DNA of 49,498 nt from Desulfarculaceae bacterium (GTDB taxonomy: Bacteria; Desulfobacterota; Desulfarculia; Desulfarculales; Desulfarculaceae): assembly GCA_021737645.1 (NCBI GenBank), contig JAIPDO010000029.1, positions 1-49,498 of the forward strand, given 5' to 3'. Shown in pieces: positions 27,428 through 36,526 of the stretch (within the stretch, counting starts at the first letter, position 1; every line of letters begins with the position of its first letter). Both the position numbers and the translations under genes were made by a program. The notes below the pieces were generated by a model, which was given only the letters and a program-made list of their open reading frames with translations, searched no databases and had not been told where the DNA came from.

Positions 27428-27916
27428 ATGGAAATTTATCTGATGCAACACGGCCCCAACCTGCCGCCGGAACAAGACCCCCAAGAGGGGCTGAGTCCAC
27501 AAGGGGCTGAAGTGGTTACCCGCACCGCTTTGGCCCTGGCTCGTTTGGCCTTGCGTCCGGGCCTCATAATTTCCAGCCCCAAAGCCAGAGCGCGCCAGAG
27601 CGCCGAGACCGTGGCCCGGGCCCTGAATTACGATTTGGAAAAAATTCTGATCAGCGATCAGGTCAAGGCCATGACCGAGCCCGGCGACACCTTGCATTAT
27701 TTGGCAACTCAGCAGGACAAGGCCCCTCTGATGGTGGTGGGGCATTTGCCCAATCTGGCCAAGGTGGCCGCCGGGCTGCTCTCGGCCGCTGGTCAGGCCA
27801 AGGTGGATTTCCAGCGAGGCGGGATTTGCGCTATCGAGGTGGAGGACCTGCCCAGAGGCAAGGGCAAGCTGCTTTGGTATTTGCCTCCGGCAGTCACTTC
27901 TCTAATCGCGCCGTAG
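27428..27916 (+). CDS. sixA: SixA-like phosphohistidine phosphatase
   Basis: 162 residues of the histidine phosphatase superfamily in the short SixA form. The catalytic histidine is H8, but the usual RHG reads QHG (LMQHG). SSPKARARQSAE supplies the second arginine and MVVGHLPNL the second histidine. SixA removes phosphate from HPt-type phosphohistidines, including nitrogen-related PTS proteins in E. coli. The Arg to Gln change at the first motif may alter catalysis, though the rest of the site is intact. Confidence 0.83.
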   Translation: MEIYLMQHGPNLPPEQDPQEGLSPQGAEVVTRTALALARLALRPGLIISSPKARARQSAETVARALNYDLEKILISDQVKAMTEPGDTLHYLATQQDKAPLMVVGHLPNLAKVAAGLLSAAGQAKVDFQRGGICAIEVEDLPRGKGKLLWYLPPAVTSLIAP

Positions 27917-27927
27917 ACGATTGCGCC

Positions 27928-29355
27928 TCAATCTTCCAGGTCTTCGGGATGCTCGGGAACCCAACTGGGTTTTTTGATCCTCTCTAATATGAATGGCGGC
28001 AGGCTCAGCACCACGATGCCTAAGATCAAAAAGGCCTCAAAGCCGATGAGGCCGCTGATCTTGACATCGATGGGCGGCACGAAGCCTACGAAAAAGGCGA
28101 AAAAGCTGGCACCTAGGCCCAGCCCTCCAATGATCCACATGCCGGCCATGCCGCCGGGCACCTGATAGGGCCGCTTGGCGTCACGGTCGCTGTAGCGCAG
28201 CTTGATGGCCGAGGCGAACATGAGGATATACATGATCAAGGTGATCTGGGCGGTGAGGGCCGAGAGAATCCAATAGAAACTGTTGGCGTTGGGCACCAGC
28301 AAAAACAAGAGCACGAACACGGTGCTCACCAGGCCCTGGGCCACCAGGATGGATACGGGCATGTGGGCCTTGTTCACCTTTTCCAACACCGGAGGCAAAG
28401 AGCCGTCCCGGGCCGTGGCCAACAGGCCCTTGGATGGGCCCACCAGCCAGGTGGATATCTGGGCTATGCCTCCGGCCGCCACCAACACCGCCAGCACCGG
28501 CACCAGCCACTGAAGCCCGAAGGGATCGAAGAACTTCTCCATGGCCTGCATCAGCCCGGCCACCAGGCTGATATCCTTGGCCGGCACCACCACGGCGATG
28601 GCCAAAGAGCCCATTATGAAAATGGCCACGATGATTACCACCGATAGCAGAATGGCCTTGGGGTAGTCGCGCTTGGGGTCGCGAGCCTCACGGGCGTGAT
28701 AGGCGGCCATTTCTATACCAAAGTAGCCCAGGATCACTCCCGCGAAAAATGACATGTTGGAAAACTTCATTTCCGGGATGAAGGCGTCCCAGGAAACCGT
28801 GAACTGCACCCCCTTGCCCATGACCAGCCAGATCACCGCCATAATGATAAGTAGGCTGCCGGGGATGATGGTGCCGGCGATGGTGCCTATGCTGGAGATG
28901 AGCCCCGAAGCCTTCATGCCGAAGAAGTTAATAAAGGTGGCGCCCCAATAGACCACCAACATCACCGTGACCATGAAGAACTTGTTTTCGTCCAAGCTGG
29001 GGGCCACCGCATAGGCGATGGTGGCGGCCACGAAGGAGAGCACCGTGGGGAACCAGACCACGTTCTCCACCCAATCCATCCACACCGCCAAAAAGCCGTA
29101 TTTGGCGCCGAAGCCGCGCTTGACCCAGGCATATACGCCGCCCGCCTCGGGATAGGTGGTGGCCAACTCGGCCGCCACCAGAGCCACCGGCAGGAAAAAG
29201 GCCAAGGCGGCCACGCCGTAGAAAAAAACCGAAGCCAGGCCGTAAAAAGCCATCAGGGGAAGGTTTCGCAGGGTGAGGATGGCGGCCATGTTGATCATGG
29301 CCAGAGTGAAGATGCCCAAGGTTCTCTTGGGGCCGCCGCCGGGGTTGTCAGCCAT
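27928..29355 (-). CDS. APC-superfamily amino acid permease
   Basis: 475 residues with about twelve hydrophobic helices. The opening LGIFTLAMINMAAILTLRNL and the helix 3 region TYPEAGGVYAWVKRGFG are typical of APC glutamate/GABA-type transporters, as is EMAAYHAREARDPKRDYPKA in the middle. It is likely an inner-membrane amino acid importer or exchanger. The substrate is not identified. It converges with the sixA-like gene, with an 11-bp gap. Confidence 0.88.
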   Translation of the reverse strand: MADNPGGGPKRTLGIFTLAMINMAAILTLRNLPLMAFYGLASVFFYGVAALAFFLPVALVAAELATTYPEAGGVYAWVKRGFGAKYGFLAVWMDWVENVVWFPTVLSFVAATIAYAVAPSLDENKFFMVTVMLVVYWGATFINFFGMKASGLISSIGTIAGTIIPGSLLIIMAVIWLVMGKGVQFTVSWDAFIPEMKFSNMSFFAGVILGYFGIEMAAYHAREARDPKRDYPKAILLSVVIIVAIFIMGSLAIAVVVPAKDISLVAGLMQAMEKFFDPFGLQWLVPVLAVLVAAGGIAQISTWLVGPSKGLLATARDGSLPPVLEKVNKAHMPVSILVAQGLVSTVFVLLFLLVPNANSFYWILSALTAQITLIMYILMFASAIKLRYSDRDAKRPYQVPGGMAGMWIIGGLGLGASFFAFFVGFVPPIDVKISGLIGFEAFLILGIVVLSLPPFILERIKKPSWVPEHPEDLED

Positions 29356-29531
29356 GCTCGCCTCGCGAAATATTTGTGGGGATCAAGCTTTTGTAATGCA
29401 CCTTAACGGTGGGGCCAAGGCCGGGTCTTTGTCAAGCACCTTGCCGGTTGACCAGCCCCCGGCCGGCCAGTATCCTTGCATCCTTTACCATCCCCCGCAA
29501 AACCCCAGGTGTTCGGGTTAAGGTGTGCGCA

Positions 29532-30920
29532 ATGCTTAGGCGCTGGTCCCAACCAAACGGCTATCGCCACGTTTTGGCCGTTGGTCTGCCCTTGGTGGTG
29601 AGCTTCGGCAGCACCTCCTTGATTCACTTCACGGACCGGATGTTTCTGGCCAACTACTCGGTGAACGCCATAGCCGCCGCTCTGCCCGCGGGAATAGCTT
29701 CTTTTCTAAGCATCTGTTTTTTTATGGGCGTGGTCAGCTACGTCAACGTCTTCGTGGCCCAGTACGTGGGCGCCGGAGCTCCGGAACGGGTGGGGGCCTC
29801 CCTGTGGCAGGGGATTTATTTCTCACTGGCCGCCGCCTTGTTGTTGGCCTCGCTGTATCTCATCGCCGAGCCTCTTTTCAGGTTCGCCGGGCACCATCCC
29901 GACGTCATTCGCTTGGAGGTGATCTATTTTCGCATCTTGACCCTGGGGGCGGGAGCGGTGGTTTTGGCCACCACCTTGAGCTGCTTTTACTCCGGCCGGG
30001 GGCTCACCCGTCCGGTGATGCTCATAAACCTGGCCGGGGCAGGGATCAACATTCCCCTGGACTATCTGCTCATCAATGGGGTGGGGCCATTCCCGGAAAT
30101 GGGCATCGCCGGAGCGGCGGTGGCCACGGTCATATCCCAGGTTCTGCTGGTGGTGCTGTTCGGGCTGGCCGTGTTTCGCAAACGCAACGAGCACGCTTTC
30201 GCGGTGCGCCGGGCTTGGGCCTGGGACAGTGTCCTGATGCGGCGCATGCTGCGCTATGGCCTGCCCGGCGGGGTGCAGTTTTTCCTGGACATCCTGGTGT
30301 TCACATTCTTTGTATTCATGGTGGGGCGCCTGGGCCGGGCCGAGTTGGCGGCCACCAACATCGTGATCGCCATCAACACTTTGTCCTTCATGCCCATGGT
30401 GGGCATGTCCGTGGCGGTGAGCACTTTGGTGGGCCAGGCCATCGGCGCGGGCAAGCCCTCCGGAGGGGTGCGGGCCACCACCAGCACCCTGCATATCGCC
30501 TTGGTTTATATGGGCCTGGTGGCCTTGGCATTTGTCTTCTTGCCTCGCGAACTGCTTAGTTTTTTTCACACCGACGGTGCCCCGGCCGCAGCCCATATCC
30601 ACATGGTTGAGCTGGGGGTGGAGCTCTTGCGCTTCGTGGCGGTGTACTCCATGTTTGACGCCATGGTTCTGGTCTATATCGGGTCTTTGAAGGGAGCCGG
30701 GGACATTTACTTTGTAATGTGGTCCATGGCCCTGGTCTGTGTGGGCCTGGTGATAGTGCCCTTGCTGGTGGGAGTGGAAGCTCTGGGCCTGGGGCTGTAT
30801 TTCATCTGGGGCTGCGTCACCATGTACGTGGTGGTCCTGGGCTTGATCCTGCGCTGGAGATATTCCCGGGGCTTGTGGAAAAAAATGCGGGTCATCGAAG
30901 CCGCGCCGAGCTCCGGATAA
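29532..30920 (+). CDS. MATE-family multidrug/Na+ (or H+) antiporter
   Basis: 462 residues from the ATG at 29532, which has AAGGTG 8 nt upstream; a longer in-frame start at 29409 adds a non-hydrophobic leader and is less likely. Twelve transmembrane helices in two related halves are seen, with FTDRMFLANYSVNAIAAALPAG in helix 1-2 and the matched PGGVQFFLDILVFTFFVFMVGRLG opening the second half. MATE proteins export cationic compounds in exchange for Na+ or H+. Confidence 0.88.
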   Translation: MLRRWSQPNGYRHVLAVGLPLVVSFGSTSLIHFTDRMFLANYSVNAIAAALPAGIASFLSICFFMGVVSYVNVFVAQYVGAGAPERVGASLWQGIYFSLAAALLLASLYLIAEPLFRFAGHHPDVIRLEVIYFRILTLGAGAVVLATTLSCFYSGRGLTRPVMLINLAGAGINIPLDYLLINGVGPFPEMGIAGAAVATVISQVLLVVLFGLAVFRKRNEHAFAVRRAWAWDSVLMRRMLRYGLPGGVQFFLDILVFTFFVFMVGRLGRAELAATNIVIAINTLSFMPMVGMSVAVSTLVGQAIGAGKPSGGVRATTSTLHIALVYMGLVALAFVFLPRELLSFFHTDGAPAAAHIHMVELGVELLRFVAVYSMFDAMVLVYIGSLKGAGDIYFVMWSMALVCVGLVIVPLLVGVEALGLGLYFIWGCVTMYVVVLGLILRWRYSRGLWKKMRVIEAAPSSG

Positions 30921-30965
30921 AGCGGGCGGAATCAACCGGGCCACTGAACCACGCAAAAAATGAAT

Positions 30966-30981
30966 CGCATGGGCCCATGCG
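30966..30981. repeat. 16-bp perfect palindrome upstream of the PAS/MFS pair
   Basis: CGCATGGGCCCATGCG, perfectly self-complementary. It sits 46 bp after the MATE stop and about 85 bp before the PAS gene. A TTGACC (17-bp spacer) TAAGGT candidate promoter lies just downstream, near 30996-31024. It is a possible operator; no matching regulator gene is adjacent. Confidence 0.45.
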
Positions 30982-31065
30982 CCTGCTTGGCTTCTTGACC
31001 CAGCGGGACCATGGGCCTAAGGTGTTTTAGCGTCAGTTTTTATCCCCATCTTGGAGTGGCGAAAA

Positions 31066-31410
31066 GTGAGCGCGACACAACAGAGCATCCCGGTGAGTGA
31101 GTTGTTGGACCAAGCCCCGGTGGCGGTCACCGCTTTGGACAACAGGGGAACCATCGTGTTTTTCAACCAGTACGCTGGCAACATCGTGGACCGTAAGCCA
31201 GAGTACCTGGGCCGGGACATCAGGGAGTTTCATCAGCCGGCCAGCAACGCCAAGGTCGATGCCATTCTGGATGCCTATGCCCAGGGAGGGCGCGAGGAAT
31301 ACTCCTGGCGACTCAAGCGGGGAGACAAAGAGTTCATGGTGCGAGTCAGGCCCTGGCTGCGAGACGGCAAGTGGGCGGGCTTGGTGCACACAGTAATGCA
31401 GCTGGGGTAG
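31066..31410 (+). CDS. Single-domain PAS protein
   Basis: 114 residues from the GTG at 31066, with GGAG 9-12 nt upstream. The whole protein is one PAS fold: LLDQAPVAVTALDNRGTIVFFNQYAGNIV, then YLGRDIREFHQPASNAKVDAIL and a C-terminal beta-sheet region with KEFMVRVRPW. The RxxxxFHQP helix resembles PAS domains of DUF438-type proteins, in which a histidine follows the GR motif. It has no output domain. The gene is 6 bp upstream of the MFS gene, so it may sense a small molecule or redox state and act on that transporter; this is inferred. Confidence 0.8.
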   Translation: MSATQQSIPVSELLDQAPVAVTALDNRGTIVFFNQYAGNIVDRKPEYLGRDIREFHQPASNAKVDAILDAYAQGGREEYSWRLKRGDKEFMVRVRPWLRDGKWAGLVHTVMQLG

Positions 31411-31416
31411 GGCGCG

Positions 31417-32706
31417 GTGAAGGCTCAGGCCAAATCATACCCGCCGCTTTGGTTGAGCTGGTTGATTTGGGGCCTGGGCGCTCTTTTATATCTGATTGGT
31501 TTTTACCAGCGGGTGGCCCCCGCGGTAATAACCAAAGAGTTGATGAGTCAGTTCAGCCTGTCCGCCGCAGCCTTGGGCAACCTGTCTGCCTACTATTTTT
31601 ACGCCTACGTTGCCATGCAACTTCCCACCGGAGTGCTGGCCGACCATTGGGGCCCCCGCCGCCTGCTTTGCGCCGGAGCTTTGGTGGCGGGGGTGGGATC
31701 GGTGCTTTTCGGCATGGCTCCCGCCCTGGTATGGGCCGAACTGGGACGCTTGTTGGTGGGCGGGGCGGTGGCCGTGGCCTGGGTGGCCCTGTTAAAGCTG
31801 GCCGGGCATTGGTTCAACGCAAAGCGCTTCGCGGCCATATCGGGCATGGGCCTTTTGGTTGGGGTGGTTGGGGCGGTCACCGCCGGGGTGCCTCTGCGCC
31901 TGATGGTGGACGCCTTTGGCTGGCGGCCGGTAATGGTGGCCTCTGGCGCTATTACCCTGGCCCTCGCCTTGGCCATATGGCTGGTCATTCGCGACGACCC
32001 AAGCCGGCGTGGCTGGCGAAGCTACGCCCCGCAGCAGGCGGTGGACGGTGCATCGTGTGGGATTTTGGCCGGGGTGGGCCGCATCTGGCGCTATCCCAAC
32101 ACCTTGCTTTTGTTCTTCGCTTCCGGTGGCCTGGTGGGGCCGGTGCTCACCTTTGCGGGACTTTGGGGCGTGCCATATTTGAGCCTGCGCTACGGCCTGA
32201 CGCCCGCTAAAGCGGCCTTTTTCTGCTCGGTGCTTATGATCGCCTGGGCCATGGGTGGCCCCATCATGGGAGCCCTGTCCGACCGGATGGGAAAACGCAA
32301 GCCTCTATATTTGGGAGGCGCGTTAGTGGTGTTGTTGAGTTGGCTGGTGATGCTCTACCTGCCGGGCCTGCCGCTTTGGGCTTTCGTGGTGGTGAGTATC
32401 ATTTCCGGGCTGGCCAGCGGCACCATCATCATCACCTTCGCCTGGTGCAAGGAATCGGTGCCCGCCCACCTCGGAGGTACGGTGAGCGGAGCGGCCAACA
32501 TGGGGGTGATGCTGGGGCCGACCTTGTTGCAGCCGGTGGTGGGCTGGTTGTTGGATCTGAACTGGGGCGGCCAAGTGGACCAGGGTGCGCGGGTGTACGA
32601 CCTCAGCGCCTTTCAAGTCGGCTTTGTTCCCATGATGGCTTGGATTATGGTGGCCGTGGTGCTGGTGGCCCTGGCCCGTGAAAGCCATTGCCGCCAGCTT
32701 GTCTGA
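31417..32706 (+). CDS. MFS transporter
   Basis: 429 residues from a GTG start 6 bp after the PAS gene. Twelve hydrophobic helices are visible; the loop between helices 2 and 3 carries LADHWGPRRLLCAG, the major-facilitator motif A, and GALSDRMGKRKPLYLGG repeats it in the second half. A polar stretch (about 190-205) marks the central loop. The substrate is unknown; the tight link to a PAS sensor suggests uptake linked to a sensed compound. Confidence 0.88.
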   Translation: MKAQAKSYPPLWLSWLIWGLGALLYLIGFYQRVAPAVITKELMSQFSLSAAALGNLSAYYFYAYVAMQLPTGVLADHWGPRRLLCAGALVAGVGSVLFGMAPALVWAELGRLLVGGAVAVAWVALLKLAGHWFNAKRFAAISGMGLLVGVVGAVTAGVPLRLMVDAFGWRPVMVASGAITLALALAIWLVIRDDPSRRGWRSYAPQQAVDGASCGILAGVGRIWRYPNTLLLFFASGGLVGPVLTFAGLWGVPYLSLRYGLTPAKAAFFCSVLMIAWAMGGPIMGALSDRMGKRKPLYLGGALVVLLSWLVMLYLPGLPLWAFVVVSIISGLASGTIIITFAWCKESVPAHLGGTVSGAANMGVMLGPTLLQPVVGWLLDLNWGGQVDQGARVYDLSAFQVGFVPMMAWIMVAVVLVALARESHCRQLV

Positions 32707-32832
32707 ACCGATGATTTCCCGGTTGAGGCTGGTTTTCAGTTGGATCTAAGGGCTTCCGGTTTGTGGTACGAGGCCTTTGATGGTAAACAAGCGGATGAGA
32801 AATCGAGGCGTTGCACAGCAAGGGCGTTTTTC

Positions 32833-33774
32833 ATGAAGCATGCGGACTGGGCACATCGTCCGGTGATAATCACTGGCGCGGCGGGATTTTTAGGCCGTCA
32901 CCTAATATCGGCCCTGGCCAAGGCTGGAGCCAGGGTGTTGGCCCTGGATCAGGCCGCGCCGCCGGATGACCTGCCCAGCCAGGTTCAGTGGCGTCAGGTG
33001 GATTTGATGAACCCCCAGGGCATGGCCCAAGGCCTGGAGCAGGGGCCAGGCCCGGCGGCCGACACCGCGCTGTTTCACTTCGCCGCCTTGAGCATGCCGG
33101 TGGATTGCGCCCGCGATCCCCAACTGGCACGGGCCCTCAACGAGGGCATGGCCACGGCCTTGGGCCGTGCTTGGCTGGAGCGGGGAGGGCGGCAGATGGT
33201 TTTCGCCTCCAGCGCCTTGGTCTACACGCCGGTGGAGGACGGGAGCAACATAAGCGAGGACGGCCCGGTGATGGGCCGCAACCCCTACACCGAGGCCAAG
33301 CTGGCCGCCGAGCAAGGACTGACCTCCTTGGCGGCACAAGGCGGCCTGGCTCTGCAGATAGTTCGCCTGAGCAACGTCTACGGGCCGGGAGCCCACTCCA
33401 ACACCGTGGTGCTGGAAGCCATGGAAATGGCCCGCGCCGGCCAGACGCCCATCATGCGTCGTCCAGGCGAGGAGCTAGATCTGCTCTACATCGACGACGT
33501 GATCCAGGGGTTGCTTCGCCTAGCCGCTTTGGAGCCGGTCGTGGGTTGCCGAATCGTCAACCTGGCCACCGGCAAGGCATGGCGGGTAGCCCAGATGGCG
33601 GCTGAGATCAGCCGTCTGGCCGGGGTCGAGCCGCCGCCGGACGACGAGTCCCAACCCGGCTATGGCTACCGCTTGGTCCTGGACAACAGCCTCCTGCGCC
33701 GCCTCACCGGCTGGGAGCCCCAAACAGAAGTGACCCAAGGCCTGGCGTTCACTTGGAGCGCCTACAACGCCTGA
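32833..33774 (+). CDS. NAD-dependent epimerase/dehydratase (extended SDR)
   Basis: 313 residues from the ATG at 32833. An open frame extends upstream to 32740, but homology begins at about residue 9. The NAD-binding glycine motif is GAAGFLG (15-21). The catalytic serine is in FASSALVYTP and the YxxxK pair is in NPYTEAKLAAE. The RLSNVYGPG strand is typical of UDP-sugar epimerases and dehydratases. It probably makes a nucleotide sugar for the surface glycans whose assembly enzymes appear to follow at 33813-38851. The precise sugar cannot be read. Confidence 0.85.
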   Translation: MKHADWAHRPVIITGAAGFLGRHLISALAKAGARVLALDQAAPPDDLPSQVQWRQVDLMNPQGMAQGLEQGPGPAADTALFHFAALSMPVDCARDPQLARALNEGMATALGRAWLERGGRQMVFASSALVYTPVEDGSNISEDGPVMGRNPYTEAKLAAEQGLTSLAAQGGLALQIVRLSNVYGPGAHSNTVVLEAMEMARAGQTPIMRRPGEELDLLYIDDVIQGLLRLAALEPVVGCRIVNLATGKAWRVAQMAAEISRLAGVEPPPDDESQPGYGYRLVLDNSLLRRLTGWEPQTEVTQGLAFTWSAYNA

Positions 33775-33812
33775 TTCTCATGGCCGCCCCGCAAGGCGGA
33801 GTTACGGCCAAA

Positions 33813-36482
33813 TTAATTTTCCGCTACAGAGATTCGGATGGCCAGACCTGGCGGCAAGGGCGGACTCTGGCGGCTCAGGCGCAGGTAGCGCGCCGGTGCG
33901 GAGTCCACCTCCAGACGCACCGGCCCAGGCGCTACGGCCATGGGAGCCAGGCCGGACCAGTAGAGCCGGGACGGCCACAGGGCCTTGAAGGGGGCTGGGG
34001 TGTAGTGCTCGCCGTCTTGGGACAGCTCCAGTTGCAGCCCAGCCGGGCTTAGGGCCAAGCCCTTGGGAGGCAGCAACTCCAACGACCGCAGCTTTTGCAT
34101 CGCGCCCAGGTCGGCGGCCATAACCGGTCCCTCGGGACGGAGGGTAACTTGGCGGCCGGGCCCGGCGGCCGGAACCGGGGGCGGGTCGGCGACTATCAGA
34201 CTATAGCCGTGGGCCGTCTTGGCCGTGGTGCGCCATCCGGCACTGGCCAGGGCGGCCTGGGCGTAGCCCGCCCGCCCGCTATCCACCGCGAAATACAGGC
34301 GGTGATTCTCTGGTAGAAGCCAGGGAGCCCGTAAATATCGGGGCAGCCAGTCGGGCTGGGCGTGACGATGCGGCTGGGGCCGCATGCCTGCGGGCAGCCA
34401 AGCGGCCAGGCCGGGCGGGCACCAAACCCGCGTCTGATCGCCCAACGCTCGGCGAAGCCAGGCGGCGGCGGCTGAGGGGTCGGGCTGGGGCGCTCCGGCC
34501 CGGCCTACCAGAACCTCCAGCACCGACCAGTTCCAATTGGGGCGAAAGCCGATCTGTTCCAGGCTGATGTAGCGCAGGCCGCGGGGCGCAAATCGCAGCT
34601 CCTGCCAGTTGTCAAAGCGCAGGGCCACCAGCTTGTCCCCGCCGGTCCAGGCGTAGGGCACCGGGTCGCCCTCCACCTCCACCAGCTTTTCCCAGGTCTG
34701 GCCGTCGGCGCTGCCTCGCGCCAGGATGCGGTGGGGAGCGTCCTCGGCCATGCCGTTGAACAAGAGCACTTGGCACACCTGGGGCACCTTCCGGCCCAAA
34801 TCCACCAGTAGGCGCTGGCCCGGCTCCTGACCTTGTTGGGTGCGCCAGCCCAGGTTGGCGTTATAGTCAGCCGCCCTTGGCGACCAGATAGGGTTGGGGG
34901 TGGCTTCTAACCGCCAGGCGGCGGGCGAAAGGGCCTGGGGATGCCCAGGCGGGGGAGTCACATCGTAGAACAGCCGCCAGCCGCGCAGCTCGTGCTCCTT
35001 GAACCTGGCTCCTAGGGAAAGGAGGTTGTCGCGCAGCCGAGGCACGGCCGGGTTGCCGGTTTCGCAAAAGGCGAAGCGCTTGGCCCTGAGTAGGCCCCGT
35101 TCAAAGGCCGGGTTGCGGTCCTTGCGCGAAACCACGAACACCACCTTTTGACGGCAATCAAAAGTGAGCACCGGGGCCACCCAATAGTGGGAGACATAGG
35201 CGTGGCTCACTCCCTGGGAGGCCAGAAATCCGGCCATGTCCCGGGCCAGGGCGGTCTGGCCCTCATAGCGGGGCTTGAGGGTGGGGTCGCCCAGGGGGGA
35301 GATTCGGTAAACCCCCACCGCCAACAGCACCACCACCGCGCCCAGCCCAGCCCAGGCCGCCAGTTTGACTGCCGTGCCTCGATTCATCAGGCGATCGAAG
35401 GCCCAGGCCATGAGCAGCGGCCACACCGCGTACAGGGGCACCAGATAGCGGTGAGTGCCCGAGGACGAGAGGCCCATGGCTCCGAACACCAGCACCACGG
35501 TAAACACGGTGAGCAGCAGCAGCTCCGATCCGTCGCCCCGGTCGCCCCATATGGCGCGCCTGAGCAGGTTCTTGCCCCAAAACAAAAGCCCGGCCAGGGC
35601 GCTGAGACCGGTGAGCCCCAATACTGCCTGGCTCAGGCCCGGCACCACCACCGCCTCCTTGCCCACCAAGGCGAAGTAGTGGGCTCCCAAAAGCACTGGC
35701 AGGCTACGCTGCCAGATAAAACGCAGGCTTTGCCAGAACGGCTCCTTGGGCTTGGGGTGGAACATGAAGTAATAGGTGGACCAGTCGGTGATCAGGTTGT
35801 GCCACCACAAGGGCGCACTGCCCAGGAAAAAAGCGGCCATCATCAGGGCGAAGGCCGGGCGTATCACCAGACGCGGGTCGCGACGCCACCACACCAGGGC
35901 GCAGGGCAGGATGAAATACACTGCCAACATGTGGCACCAGACCGCCACTCCGGCCACCAGGCCGAACACCGCGCAGAGCCGGGCATAGCCTTTGGTGCCG
36001 GGCTCCTTGCGCAGAGACCTGAGGGTGATCCAAATCAGCCACACCCCCAGGGCCAGGGTGTCGATGTAAATGGCTCTGGGCAGCACCGAGTGCCATATCA
36101 GGTAGAAGGGGCCCAGGGAGGCCAAGAACAAGGCCACCAGCCCGGCCCGGCGGCCCCAGAGATCTCGCCCGATGAGGTAAACCGCTGCCAGGTAGAACAG
36201 GGACATGAAGGTGGGCGAAAGGTACAGGCTCTGACGGCTAACCCCCAACAGAGCGAAAAAACCGGCGGCCACGATGGACTCCAGGCTGCCGCCGTAGTCC
36301 TGGCCCCAAAACATCAGGGGCAGGTGGCCGTGCAGGATGTCCATGCCCATGAGCCCCACCACCGCTTGGTCCGAGTCCAGGCTGGGGGCCAGGAAAAAAA
36401 TTCCCCGAACCGCCAAGGCCAACAGGGCCAGGGCAACGATCCAAAGGGTTGGGGAAAATTTTTGGTCTTCAGTTTGACTCAC
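33813..36482 (-). CDS. GT-C (family 39-like) membrane glycosyltransferase with C-terminal discoidin-like regions
   Basis: 889 residues. The first half has about ten transmembrane helices and, after helix 1, an acidic LDSDQAVVG loop, the place of the catalytic acid in ArnT/PMT-type lipid-linked sugar transferases. The C-terminal 450 residues are soluble. A region with LLVDLGRKVPQVCQVLLFNG and GSADGQTWEKLVEVEG (about 545-640) looks like an F5/8-type (discoidin) carbohydrate-binding fold. A second similar stretch ends the protein (LQLELSQDGEHY and PARYLRLSR). It probably transfers sugars on the periplasmic side. Confidence 0.7.
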   Translation of the reverse strand: MSQTEDQKFSPTLWIVALALLALAVRGIFFLAPSLDSDQAVVGLMGMDILHGHLPLMFWGQDYGGSLESIVAAGFFALLGVSRQSLYLSPTFMSLFYLAAVYLIGRDLWGRRAGLVALFLASLGPFYLIWHSVLPRAIYIDTLALGVWLIWITLRSLRKEPGTKGYARLCAVFGLVAGVAVWCHMLAVYFILPCALVWWRRDPRLVIRPAFALMMAAFFLGSAPLWWHNLITDWSTYYFMFHPKPKEPFWQSLRFIWQRSLPVLLGAHYFALVGKEAVVVPGLSQAVLGLTGLSALAGLLFWGKNLLRRAIWGDRGDGSELLLLTVFTVVLVFGAMGLSSSGTHRYLVPLYAVWPLLMAWAFDRLMNRGTAVKLAAWAGLGAVVVLLAVGVYRISPLGDPTLKPRYEGQTALARDMAGFLASQGVSHAYVSHYWVAPVLTFDCRQKVVFVVSRKDRNPAFERGLLRAKRFAFCETGNPAVPRLRDNLLSLGARFKEHELRGWRLFYDVTPPPGHPQALSPAAWRLEATPNPIWSPRAADYNANLGWRTQQGQEPGQRLLVDLGRKVPQVCQVLLFNGMAEDAPHRILARGSADGQTWEKLVEVEGDPVPYAWTGGDKLVALRFDNWQELRFAPRGLRYISLEQIGFRPNWNWSVLEVLVGRAGAPQPDPSAAAAWLRRALGDQTRVWCPPGLAAWLPAGMRPQPHRHAQPDWLPRYLRAPWLLPENHRLYFAVDSGRAGYAQAALASAGWRTTAKTAHGYSLIVADPPPVPAAGPGRQVTLRPEGPVMAADLGAMQKLRSLELLPPKGLALSPAGLQLELSQDGEHYTPAPFKALWPSRLYWSGLAPMAVAPGPVRLEVDSAPARYLRLSRQSPPLPPGLAIRISVAEN

Positions 36483-36526
36483 GTCACCTAGTTCCGCAGG
36501 TTATCGGTGCCGGATTTTGCCAGGAA

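Noticed and set aside
33775-33812. Bidirectional terminator between the epimerase and GT-C genes
   Set aside because: Only a 5-bp CCGCC/GGCGG stem and no continuous T-run next to it.
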